Assembly (NCBI GenBank): GCA_038329555.1
Contig: JBBQNC010000180.1
Span: forward strand, 1-7,632
DNA: 7,632 nt
Reading direction: 5' to 3'
From: JALYUA01 sp038329555
GTDB lineage: Bacteria > Acidobacteriota > Thermoanaerobaculia > UBA5066 > Gp7-AA6
Position numbers and translations under genes: made by a program. The notes beneath the pieces are model-generated. The model ran no database searches, was not told the origin of the DNA, and saw only the letters and a list, made by a program, of their open reading frames with translations. Of this stretch, positions 1-5,841 are shown piece after piece; position 1 is the first letter of the stretch; every line of letters begins with the position of its first letter.

Positions 1-253
1 CACGAAATGGAAGCGAGACGCCGTCGGCGACGACCTGGACGTTCGCATACGGTGCGATGTCGACGTTCACGAGATCGCTCGAGAGAGCGGTGGCCCCGCT
101 CCCGAGATTCAGCCCGCGCCCGGGGTGACGCTCGAGGAACCGCCGCTCGAGCCTCCGGAAAGCGCCGAGATAGAACAGGCTGGGCGGTCGAATGCGGTCC
201 GCCGCGCGGCGCAATCCGTCGGCGATCGTCGTCCGCGGCGCGGCGGCGTTCAA
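1..253 (-). CDS. Class I SAM-dependent methyltransferase, N-terminal 84 residues (3' end beyond window)
   Basis: Translating the minus strand from a TTG at 253-251 gives an open frame of 84 codons to the window edge. After a basic, Ala/Arg-rich N-terminus it shows a methyltransferase motif I (LNLGSG, about residues 51-56), an acidic second strand (VNVDI, about 64-68) and a nucleotide-pocket segment (VVADGVSLPF, about 74-83). This order is typical of class I SAM-dependent methyltransferases found in glycan clusters. The catalytic C-terminal half is not in view, so the substrate is unknown; O-methylation of a sugar is a guess from context. The TTG overlaps the TGA stop of the upstream methyltransferase as TTGA, which suggests translational coupling in one operon with the flippase. 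A second TTG 13 codons further in is an alternative start. Confidence 0.78.
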   Translation of the reverse strand, partial: MNAAAPRTTIADGLRRAADRIRPPSLFYLGAFRRLERRFLERHPGRGLNLGSGATALSSDLVNVDIAPYANVQVVADGVSLPFR

Positions 254-933
254 GAGCGCCGGCCCGCGCGGGTGGACGGCGCAGCCTCCCCCTTTCTCCC
301 GATGAAGTAGACGGAGCAGGGAACCGAGGTGGCCCGGCTCCGGCGAAAATGGTCCAGGAACCGGAGCGGGAACGTCGCATAGGCGGCCGCTACCGCCCCC
401 AGACCCCGAATCCAGCGCACCTGGGGGACGAAATGGTTAAGAAAATCGCGGGACACCCACGCCATCGAAGAGCCCGCGCCCGCGCCTTCGCCGCATTCGA
501 CCGGTTCGAATCCCCCCTCCATCTCGCACAACCGCCGAATGCCCTGGGGCGTGAACCGCCAGTAGTCCGTCGGACACTGCGGATGGACGTGGACGCCCTG
601 GATGAAGGGGACGCCGACGTACACCGCGCCGCCCGGCGCAATCACCCGCCACATCTCGCGGACGATCTCCCACGGACGCTCCGCGTGCTCGAGAACACCG
701 AAGCAGAGAATCCCGCCTACGGAACCGTCGGCGAAAGGAAGCTCGTGAGCATCTCCCCGGAGGGATGTCTTCTCGAACCAGGCCCTGTCGAGACGGACGA
801 TTTCCGATCGGAGGACCGCCTCTCCAGATCCCACGTCGACGATCTTCCGGCCTTCGGGAACGAGGCCGAGAAATCGGTCGAGGCGCCGCGGTGCGTCCGG
901 ATCCTCGTAGGCGCCGGGAACGGGGATCCTCAA
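250..933 (-). CDS. Class I SAM-dependent methyltransferase (polysaccharide-locus type)
   Basis: This 227-residue protein has the class I methyltransferase core. It shows motif I IVDVGSGEA (about 31-39), GDAHELPFADGS (60-71), the LEHAERP segment (81-87) that follows the cofactor pocket, and APGGAVYVGVPF (99-110). A segment HPQCPTDYWRFTPQGIRRL (117-135) resembles one common in methyltransferases of exopolysaccharide and O-antigen loci. The start is chosen as TTG at 933-931 because it overlaps the flippase stop (TGA, 932-930) as TTGA. An open frame extends upstream to 1212, but that stretch is antisense-like low complexity inside the flippase gene. The cytoplasmic role is probably methylation of a sugar hydroxyl or a lipid-linked intermediate. 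The exact acceptor cannot be told from sequence. Confidence 0.88.
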   Translation of the reverse strand: MRIPVPGAYEDPDAPRRLDRFLGLVPEGRKIVDVGSGEAVLRSEIVRLDRAWFEKTSLRGDAHELPFADGSVGGILCFGVLEHAERPWEIVREMWRVIAPGGAVYVGVPFIQGVHVHPQCPTDYWRFTPQGIRRLCEMEGGFEPVECGEGAGAGSSMAWVSRDFLNHFVPQVRWIRGLGAVAAAYATFPLRFLDHFRRSRATSVPCSVYFIGRKGEAAPSTRAGRRS

Positions 934-2246
934 GGGCGACGTCGTCGCGGCAGGAACGAGCCGGCGAAGAGCTCCCCCATCCAGATCCGGTCCGCCCGGG
1001 AGGGAATCAGGACCTCGCGGGAGCGCAGTCCCGAATAGCGGCGGACGAACTCGAGAGTCACGAGGAAGCCCGCGGCATACGTGACGCTCGTCGCCGCGGC
1101 GGCGCCTGCGGCGCCCCACGTCGGAATCAGCAGCAGGTTCAGCGCCACGTTGATCACCGCGAGTGCCACCGCCGAGTAGGAAAGAGCGCGGAAGCGGCCC
1201 TGGCGTATCCACAATGCGGAAAGAACGCTCACGAAGACCTGCATCGCGACGCCAGGCAGGAGGATCCAGATCAGAGCGACAGAGGGAAGAAACGCCCTCC
1301 CGGCGAGAAGCCGGACGAGAAGCGGCGCCGCCGCACCCAGCACGGCAGCGCCGGCGAGCGACCCGGCGAGCGCCAGGCGGGCGGCTCGCGCGGACATCTC
1401 CTGCGCGAGCGGCTCGGCCCTCTCCTGAGAGATCCGAGGATAGAGAACCACCTGGAGGGCGAGAGGAAGCATCAACAGGATCTCAGTGATGGTCACCGCC
1501 ACGAAGTAATACCCTACCTCAGCGGGTTGCGAGTACGCGTTCAGGATGAGTACATCGATGCGGTAGTAGACGTACATGGCGATCGCCCCGATGTGAAGCT
1601 GGGACCCGTCCCGAACGGTCTCCCAAAGAAGGGCCGGGTCGAACCGCGGACGCGAGATGCCCAGCCGGGCGAGCACGAACAGGCAGGCGGACGTGATGAG
1701 GACCGGCACCAGAAACGTGGTCCAGAGAAGCAGCCGCACGCTGACGAACCCGGCCAGGACGAGCGCCAGCGTCAGCGCGAAGGCGGAGGCCCCTTCCAGG
1801 AAGACCATGAAATTGTAGAGCCGTGTCAGATTCAGGCACTGGATGAGCGCGAGAAGATACGTATTGAGGATGAGAAAGGGCACGGCAGAAAGCGCCAAGG
1901 CGAACTCGCCGGAATCGAGATGAGCGAAGAGGGTCTGCGGAAAGATCCGATCGATCGCGAAGGCGACCCCGACCGTCGCGGCTCCGAGAACCCCCGCGAG
2001 CACCAGAGCGTTGCCGAGGAAGGCGTCCCATCGATTTTCGTGCTGGGCCGTCTCCTTGACCAGAACGGTCCCGACGCTCAGACTCCCGAGGGAGGAGAAG
2101 AGCGCCTGCGCGTTCGTCCCCACCGAGAGAATCCCCTTTCCCGACGGACCGAGCACCCGGTTGACGACGGCTCCCGTCACGACGCGAAGGCCGATCGAAA
2201 TCCCGCGGGCGAGAAGGGATTCCGCCGCGCCGCGAGCGACCCTCAT
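930..2246 (-). CDS. Wzx-type polysaccharide flippase (MOP/MVF superfamily membrane protein)
   Basis: The 438-residue protein is almost entirely hydrophobic, with roughly 12 membrane segments, and its length is usual for O-antigen/exopolysaccharide translocases. Family-typical features include the YRIDVLILN stretch (about 228-236) at the start of the second half, and NLLLIPTWGAAGAAAATS (about 370-387), close to the usual N-L-x-L-I-P...G-A-A-G-A-A pattern near the C-terminus. Proteins of this class flip undecaprenyl-linked oligosaccharides across the inner membrane. The ATG at 2246-2244 follows GGAGG on the minus strand at a rather short spacing of three bases. It is the first gene of a leftward operon with two methyltransferases. 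Its first 47 bases and leader are imperfectly duplicated at 2995-3066. Function is inferred from fold and context; the exact glycan is unknown. Confidence 0.92.
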   Translation of the reverse strand: MRVARGAAESLLARGISIGLRVVTGAVVNRVLGPSGKGILSVGTNAQALFSSLGSLSVGTVLVKETAQHENRWDAFLGNALVLAGVLGAATVGVAFAIDRIFPQTLFAHLDSGEFALALSAVPFLILNTYLLALIQCLNLTRLYNFMVFLEGASAFALTLALVLAGFVSVRLLLWTTFLVPVLITSACLFVLARLGISRPRFDPALLWETVRDGSQLHIGAIAMYVYYRIDVLILNAYSQPAEVGYYFVAVTITEILLMLPLALQVVLYPRISQERAEPLAQEMSARAARLALAGSLAGAAVLGAAAPLLVRLLAGRAFLPSVALIWILLPGVAMQVFVSVLSALWIRQGRFRALSYSAVALAVINVALNLLLIPTWGAAGAAAATSVTYAAGFLVTLEFVRRYSGLRSREVLIPSRADRIWMGELFAGSFLPRRRRP

Positions 2247-2283
2247 GGACCTCCGTCGGGCGGCGCGTTTTCACCGACCGACC
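2200..2283. repeat. Direct repeat, copy A: flippase 5' end plus leader
   Basis: On the plus strand this segment starts ATCCCGCGGGCGA, contains the reverse complement of the flippase start codon in CTCATGGAC (about 2242-2250), and ends GTTTTCACCGACCGACC (2267-2283). Copy B at 2995-3066 has the same elements in the same order and orientation. By eye, 38 of 47 positions match over the coding-side part, and 15 of 17 over the end block. Copy A is 12 bases longer between the start codon and the GTTTTC block. Confidence 0.6.
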
Positions 2284-2420
2284 TGGAGGCGTGCGGTCGG
2301 GTCGTTCCACGCGGGCCTGACGTCGCGCGGCAACGGCTTCCGGCACGGAACCGCCGCGTCTCATCGACGACGCGCATGACGGGTCCGGCCTCCTCGCGAC
2401 GCTCTGATAGCTTCGGATCT

Positions 2421-2450
2421 GTCACCCTGACCGTCACCGTCACAGTCACA
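2421..2450. repeat. Degenerate hexamer tandem repeat (GTCACM), five units
   Basis: Five consecutive hexamers read GTCACC, CTGACC, GTCACC, GTCACA, GTCACA. The block lies in the 272-base stretch between the divergent flippase (start 2246) and lipoprotein (start 2519) genes, about 70 bases before the latter. The rest of that stretch shows no convincing gene, and I see no clear promoter on either strand. The repeat could be a regulator-binding array or slippage-prone DNA. No function is supported. Confidence 0.6.
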
Positions 2451-2518
2451 CATGAGGGAAACCTGGCCCGGAATCCCGTTTTTCCCCGCCGACCGCGGGC
2501 GCGACGGAGAGATGACAC

Positions 2519-3166
2519 GTGAGATCGATCCGCGAAAGACATGCCCTCGCCCTCCTCCTGACGGCGATCCTCGCGGCCTCGCCCGGCTGCACGACGGGGG
2601 CCGCGAAAAATCTGCCGCCCCCCGCGCCGATGACGAGAACGCACCTGACCGCCCGCGTCCAGGAATTCTGGACGGCGTGGCAGGAGCACGATCTCCATCG
2701 CGTGTTTCTCCTCTACGCCCCTTCGTACCGCCGCAAGACGAGCGAGCCGGCCTTCTACGAGGTCACCCGCGGAATGCTCGGAATCCATCCTCAGGAATAC
2801 GAGATCCAGGCCGTGGAGATGTCCGAGGGCGGCCGCGCCGCGACAGTCCGCATCGACTCCTTCGCGATCCTTCCTCCCCTCGGCCGCGTCCCGAGCCGGC
2901 TCGAACAGAGGTGGGTGTACGAGGAGGGAGACTGGTATCGCGTCATGGAACCGTTCTCCCCGCCTCCGCCCCCTCCCCCCGCCGGAGCGGCGCCATCCCG
3001 CGGACGAAAGGGGCTCCGGGGCGCGCCGAGCGACCTTCATGGACGACGGGTTTTCGCGGACCGACCGGGACGGTCGCGTCCGGCAGGACGTTTCGCGCCG
3101 GGGACTTCGGACGGGATAGCCGCCGCAGCGCGTCAAGGAGACGTCGCGAACGGTTTCCGCGCGTAG
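2519..3166 (+). CDS. Probable lipoprotein with NTF2/SnoaL-like core and aberrant C-terminal tail
   Basis: The start is GTG at 2519, preceded by GGAG at 2506-2509. Residues 1-24 form a signal peptide: basic MRSIRER, hydrophobic ALALLLTAILAA, then SPGC with Cys24 as likely lipidation site. The lipobox is imperfect because Ser sits at -3. Residues 40-146 have a pattern like NTF2/SnoaL or DUF4440 proteins: an early helix with W51, W54 and D58, a tyrosine-rich YAPSYRRK segment, and a final strand QRWVYEEGDWYRVMEPF. Such folds often bind small ligands, but no active site is evident. A run of seven prolines (148-154) follows, then about 60 Arg/Gly/Pro-rich residues that look unlike a natural domain. 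This tail is encoded by the antisense of repeat copy B and overlaps the convergent methyltransferase gene by 34 bases. The ancestral protein probably ended near the proline run. A frameshift in the C-rich tract at 2960-2980 is another explanation. Confidence 0.7.
   Translation: MRSIRERHALALLLTAILAASPGCTTGAAKNLPPPAPMTRTHLTARVQEFWTAWQEHDLHRVFLLYAPSYRRKTSEPAFYEVTRGMLGIHPQEYEIQAVEMSEGGRAATVRIDSFAILPPLGRVPSRLEQRWVYEEGDWYRVMEPFSPPPPPPPAGAAPSRGRKGLRGAPSDLHGRRVFADRPGRSRPAGRFAPGTSDGIAAAARQGDVANGFRA
2995..3066. repeat. Direct repeat, copy B: decayed flippase 5' end
   Basis: This is a second copy of the 2200-2283 segment in the same orientation, about 795 bases away. On the minus strand it has an ATG at 3040-3038 and encodes MKVARRAPEPL. 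The true flippase starts MRVARGAAESL. The upstream block 3050-3066 (GTTTTCGCGGACCGACC) matches copy A at 15 of 17 positions. Similarity to the flippase stops about 15 codons in. It appears to be a truncated, non-functional duplicate. On the plus strand it encodes part of the lipoprotein tail. Confidence 0.55.
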
Positions 3167-4185
3167 AGAATGAGGTCCGGCCCTTCCCGGCCGCTCGCGG
3201 CGGCGAGTCGTTCCCGGAGGTCCCGATAGGCTCGCAGCAGAGGAGCCTTCCAGGGTCGCAGGATCCGCCGCAGCGCTCCGGTCAGACCTCCGCTCGAGGC
3301 CGGCAGAGCGAGCACGGAGGGGTTGGTCTGCTGATCGAGGACTTCGAAGCCCCCCTCCCCGACCAGGCGGGCGAAAGGCCCTCGCGAAAAATAAAGCACG
3401 TGGCCCGGCGGCGCGTAGTTGTGCCAATCGACGCCCTCCCGCCTTGCCTCTTCGCTGTCCACGTTCATCGTCGTCACCAGGAACACGCCACCCGGCTTCA
3501 GGGCACGCCACGCGAATCTGACGAGTTTGCCGGGATCCCGAAGATGCTCGACCGTCACGATCGAGGTCACGGCATCGTAGATCGCTTCGACTTCCGTGGC
3601 CGGACCCGGAAACTCGCGACGCACGTCCAGGCCGGCGCGACGGCAGAATTCGACGGCGTCGGGCGACGGCTCGATCCCTTGAACTTTCCAGCCGCGGCTC
3701 CTGGCCATGAGAAGCAGCGAACCGTCTCCACACCCGACGTCGAGCAAGCGGCCGGGGGCCACATGCCGTTCGAGGACTTCGATCAGCGGCGCGTAGCTCT
3801 GAAGATCCTCGGCCGTCCTCTTCTCGAAATGACGCCGCTCCGGATGCCCGATCGCGCGCGCCCAGTCCTCGCCGTAGAACGTGGTCTCGTAGAATTCCCG
3901 GAGTTGCGCTTCCGTCGGCATGGGGTCCAGATAAACGAGCCGACACTCTAGGCATCGCATGAGGCGGTATCCGGCCTTTTCGAGGTGAAAACGGCGCCGC
4001 GAGCTCCCGCAGACGGGGCAAATGGAGTCGATTCCGGAGCTTAATCGGCTGTCCGGATCGCGGTCAACCTTCGCGGAGCCCGTACGGGACCCGTACCGCC
4101 TTGACGCCGACGGGGAGGTAAGAGACGATTCTTCGCGGCGCTCACGGCCGCGCCGGTCTTCGTCGAAGGAAACGCCCGATGCCAT
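3133..4185 (-). CDS. Zinc-ribbon class I SAM-dependent methyltransferase
   Basis: From ATG 4185 the product is 350 residues. A CxxC...CxxC zinc ribbon occupies about residues 56-81 (CPVC, then CLEC). The methyltransferase core follows: LLDVGCGDG (147-155), the acidic strand end VQGIEPS, VTVEHLRDP after the pocket, and LKPGGVFLVTT. A segment WHNYAPPGHVLYFS (254-267) resembles a recurring motif of zinc-ribbon methyltransferases in sugar and glycan clusters. It is probably a cytoplasmic enzyme acting on nucleotide sugars or glycan intermediates; the substrate is unknown. The N-terminus is uncertain. Family homology begins only at the ribbon (codon 56, base 4020), there is no ATG/GTG/TTG in frame between 4185 and the ribbon, and the intervening 55 residues are Arg/Ser-rich and hold a DNA palindrome. 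The true start may be a rare ATT at 4023. It is convergent with the lipoprotein gene and divergent from the secreted-protein gene. Confidence 0.85.
   Translation of the reverse strand: MASGVSFDEDRRGRERREESSLTSPSASRRYGSRTGSAKVDRDPDSRLSSGIDSICPVCGSSRRRFHLEKAGYRLMRCLECRLVYLDPMPTEAQLREFYETTFYGEDWARAIGHPERRHFEKRTAEDLQSYAPLIEVLERHVAPGRLLDVGCGDGSLLLMARSRGWKVQGIEPSPDAVEFCRRAGLDVRREFPGPATEVEAIYDAVTSIVTVEHLRDPGKLVRFAWRALKPGGVFLVTTMNVDSEEARREGVDWHNYAPPGHVLYFSRGPFARLVGEGGFEVLDQQTNPSVLALPASSGGLTGALRRILRPWKAPLLRAYRDLRERLAAASGREGPDLILYARKPFATSP
4082..4096. promoter_or_regulatory. Perfect 15-bp palindrome, possible operator
   Basis: GTACGGG, a central A, and CCCGTAC form an exact inverted repeat with 7-base arms. 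It lies about 170 bases upstream of the secreted-protein ATG and just before a TTGACG hexamer at 4101-4106, which could be a -35 element, although I see no good -10 partner 16-18 bases on. The position and symmetry suit a dimeric regulator site. If the methyltransferase really starts at 4185, the palindrome would be inside its coding region. Confidence 0.35.
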
Positions 4186-4212
4186 CGCTCTGCATTTTCG
4201 AGACGCCTTCCC

Positions 4213-4233
4213 GCCACCGACGCCGTCGGCGGC
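4213..4233 (+). other. Hairpin in the leader of the secreted-protein gene
   Basis: GCC-A-CCGAC, loop GCC, GTCGG-C-GGC can fold into an 8-bp stem with one A/C mismatch. It ends about 17 bases before the ribosome binding site AGGGAGA (4251-4257). It could stabilise the mRNA or modulate translation, but GC-rich DNA gives such stems by chance. Confidence 0.25.
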
Positions 4234-4263
4234 CGTAACCGCGTGTCTAAAGGGAGAACAAGA

Positions 4264-5133
4264 ATGACGCGAGCTTCCCGAATCCTGATGTTCCTGCAGG
4301 CGGCCCTGCTTGCAGGACTGGCGTCCAAGGCTCAGGCCTTCGACCCGAATTCGACGAAAGCGGGCGCGATCTTCCTCCCGCCGGACGGAACGGTCGTCCG
4401 GGACTACGTCTATGGGGCGGGGTCCGCGAACGTCACCGACCGCTGGTACGTGAGCGTCCTCGCGGCCGGCCACAGCTATGCGATCCACGACCTCTCGGAC
4501 TACGTCAGCACCGCCGGATCGACCTGCCGGTCGGCGCTCACCGCCAAGGCCTACCTCCAGTCGGACGGAACGACGAGTCTCTCCGGTACGCTCGTCGGAT
4601 CGACCAATCCCGCTTCATTCACCGGCGGTTCCGGACTGTGCGGCGTGGCCGGCGGGGACACGTACGTCGTGAACTCGGCGGCGACCCAGACGGTTTTCGT
4701 CCATGTCACGGCCAACGGCCTTCTCTCGAACGAATACGAGTACTTCCGGATTCAGATCCAGGACACGACGCTCTTCTGTCCCTGGTTCTATACGGACACG
4801 AACTACGAGGCGTACACGCAGGTTCAAAATACGACAAACCAGAACGTCACGTTAACCCTTACCTGGTTCGCCTATGTCGCGACGAGCGGTGGGGCGGCCT
4901 CCACCCTCGGGAGCGCGACGTTCACTCTCGCTCCGAACGCAAGCACCTATCTCGCGGCCAAGTCGTTCATCCCTTCGGGCTCGTACGGCGGAGCGAAGAT
5001 CACTTACGTCGGACCTCCCGAGTCGATCACGGCGAACACCACGAGCCTGAACCAGACGGGCATAGGAACCACGCACTCCTTCAACATCCCGTTCACGGTG
5101 CGGTCGCTGCAGGGCTTGGGCAGCAACAACTAG
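4264..5133 (+). CDS. Secreted Thr/Ser/Asn-rich beta protein of unknown function
   Basis: The ATG at 4264 follows a good ribosome site, AGGGAGA at 4251-4257, with a 6-base gap. The 289-residue product has a Sec signal peptide: MTRASR, then a hydrophobic stretch to SKAQA, with likely cleavage after Ala25. The mature part has no further membrane segment. It shows alternating polar/hydrophobic residues typical of beta sandwiches. A first half (about 26-165) contains GDTYVVNSAATQTVFVHV. A second half (about 172-280) contains YTQVQNTTNQNVTLTLTW and FTLAPNASTYLAAKSF and resembles an Ig-like or CARDB-like fold. There are three cysteines (88, 126, 172). No catalytic motif, sorting signal or lipobox is visible. 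I do not recognise a named family; an exported structural or adhesive role is a guess. It stands alone between a divergent methyltransferase and the acyltransferase operon. Confidence 0.78.
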   Translation: MTRASRILMFLQAALLAGLASKAQAFDPNSTKAGAIFLPPDGTVVRDYVYGAGSANVTDRWYVSVLAAGHSYAIHDLSDYVSTAGSTCRSALTAKAYLQSDGTTSLSGTLVGSTNPASFTGGSGLCGVAGGDTYVVNSAATQTVFVHVTANGLLSNEYEYFRIQIQDTTLFCPWFYTDTNYEAYTQVQNTTNQNVTLTLTWFAYVATSGGAASTLGSATFTLAPNASTYLAAKSFIPSGSYGGAKITYVGPPESITANTTSLNQTGIGTTHSFNIPFTVRSLQGLGSNN

Positions 5134-5143
5134 CCGCCGGCGG

Positions 5144-5193
5144 GTGTCGGTGACACGGGAGGCCGGACGGCATTCCGTGTCCAAGCCACCGAC
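5144..5193 (+). terminator. Possible terminator after the secreted-protein gene
   Basis: GTCGGTGACACGG (5146-5158) can pair with CCGTGT (5175-5180) and CACCGAC (5187-5193), giving 13 bp with a 6-base bulge on the 3' side. A smaller alternative hairpin is GTGTC-GGT-GACAC (5144-5156). A short T-rich stretch (TCTTTTCT) follows only about 16 bases later, so this is not a textbook intrinsic terminator. Its place just after the stop and just before a new operon supports the call. Confidence 0.4.
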
Positions 5194-5195
5194 CT

Positions 5196-5224
5196 TTGGC
5201 AGCATCCCTCTTTTCTGATATCTC
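5196..5224 (+). promoter_or_regulatory. Possible sigma-70 promoter for the acyltransferase operon
   Basis: TTGGCA (5196-5201) matches the -35 consensus at five of six positions. After a 17-base spacer comes TATCTC (5219-5224), preceded by TGA as in an extended -10. Initiation near 5231 would leave a leader of about 17 bases before the TTG start at 5248. The region is locally AT-richer than its surroundings. The -10 matches only three positions. Confidence 0.35.
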
Positions 5225-5247
5225 CTCGAAGCAACCGGAACACTCTG

Positions 5248-5841
5248 TTGATTCTTTCTTTCATCCGGAGCACGCATGCCTGGCTTGTCCAGAGAGGCTA
5301 TCGGCTTCTCCTTCCTCTCGCCGTCCGACTCTGGGGCCTCCCATGGGTCGCAGGGTTCGTCGGCCGCTGCCGCTTTCCGAAGGACGTTCTGAGGCTTTTC
5401 GGCGCGGAGATCGGCGAAGAGGTGTGGATCGAGCCGCTCGTCATTATCCACGCCGCCACGGACTCCTTCGCGAACCTTCATCTGGGGAATCGGGTGTTCG
5501 TCGGCAAGGAAACGATCCTGGACCTGACGGCGGCGATTCACATCGGCGATGATGTCGGTATCGGCATGCGGTGCAACCTCATCACGCACCTGAACCTCGG
5601 GACGACTCCGCTGATGGGAACCGCCTACTCCCTCGAGGCGCGGGGAATCAGCCTGGAAGACGGCTGCGTCGTCGCGACCGGGGCGACCATACTCGACGGA
5701 GTTCGGCTCGGTCGATGCAGCATGGTCGCCGCGGGCGCCGTCGTTTCGCAGGACGTCGCACCCTATTTCGTGGTCGCGGGAAATCCGGCGCGGGTCGTCA
5801 AGCGCCTGGAGCCGCCCCCGGGGTCTTCGAAAACACCGTGA
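5248..5841 (+). CDS. Hexapeptide-repeat (left-handed beta-helix) acyltransferase
   Basis: The 197-residue product belongs to the LbH acyltransferase group that includes maltose/galactoside O-acetyltransferase and WbbJ-like enzymes. These move an acyl group from CoA (or a carrier) to a sugar hydroxyl or amine. Isoleucine/valine-spaced hexapeptide turns run from about residue 53 to 180 (for example EIGEEVWIEP, HIGDDVGIGM, RLGRCSMVAAGAVV). His114 in NLITHLNLG is the likely catalytic base, and NPARVVKR (179-186) is the family's C-terminal signature. A hydrophobic N-terminal stretch (about 19-39) may tether it to the membrane. The start is TTG 5248; no ATG or GTG fits nearby and the Shine-Dalgarno is weak. 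It is the first gene of the operon and overlaps the next as GTGA. It probably acylates a glycan precursor. Confidence 0.9.
   Translation: MILSFIRSTHAWLVQRGYRLLLPLAVRLWGLPWVAGFVGRCRFPKDVLRLFGAEIGEEVWIEPLVIIHAATDSFANLHLGNRVFVGKETILDLTAAIHIGDDVGIGMRCNLITHLNLGTTPLMGTAYSLEARGISLEDGCVVATGATILDGVRLGRCSMVAAGAVVSQDVAPYFVVAGNPARVVKRLEPPPGSSKTP

Noticed and set aside
7..2522. Long plus-strand open frames antisense to the left operon
   Set aside because: They encode Arg/Pro/Gly-rich, low-complexity sequence with no motif and lie opposite the flippase and methyltransferase genes, which show clear family motifs. Such frames are expected in GC-rich DNA.
3059..3077. Hairpin GACCG...CGGTC as a terminator for the convergent genes
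   Set aside because: The stem is only 5 bp with no following T-run on either strand, and it lies inside the repeat copy and leader region.
2243..4021. 592-codon minus-strand frame across the lipoprotein and zinc-ribbon methyltransferase genes
   Set aside because: The product is Arg/Ser-rich with no motif and is out of frame with the recognisable methyltransferase. Only the short MKVARRAPEPL piece is of interest, as repeat copy B.
4186..4488. Upstream extension of the zinc-ribbon methyltransferase frame to 4488
   Set aside because: It would run through the start and signal peptide of the divergent secreted-protein gene, and the residues have no family character.
5197..5216. Sigma-54 promoter (TTGGCA followed by a -12 element)
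   Set aside because: The GG at -24 is present, but no GC dinucleotide occurs at the required distance; a sigma-70 reading fits better.
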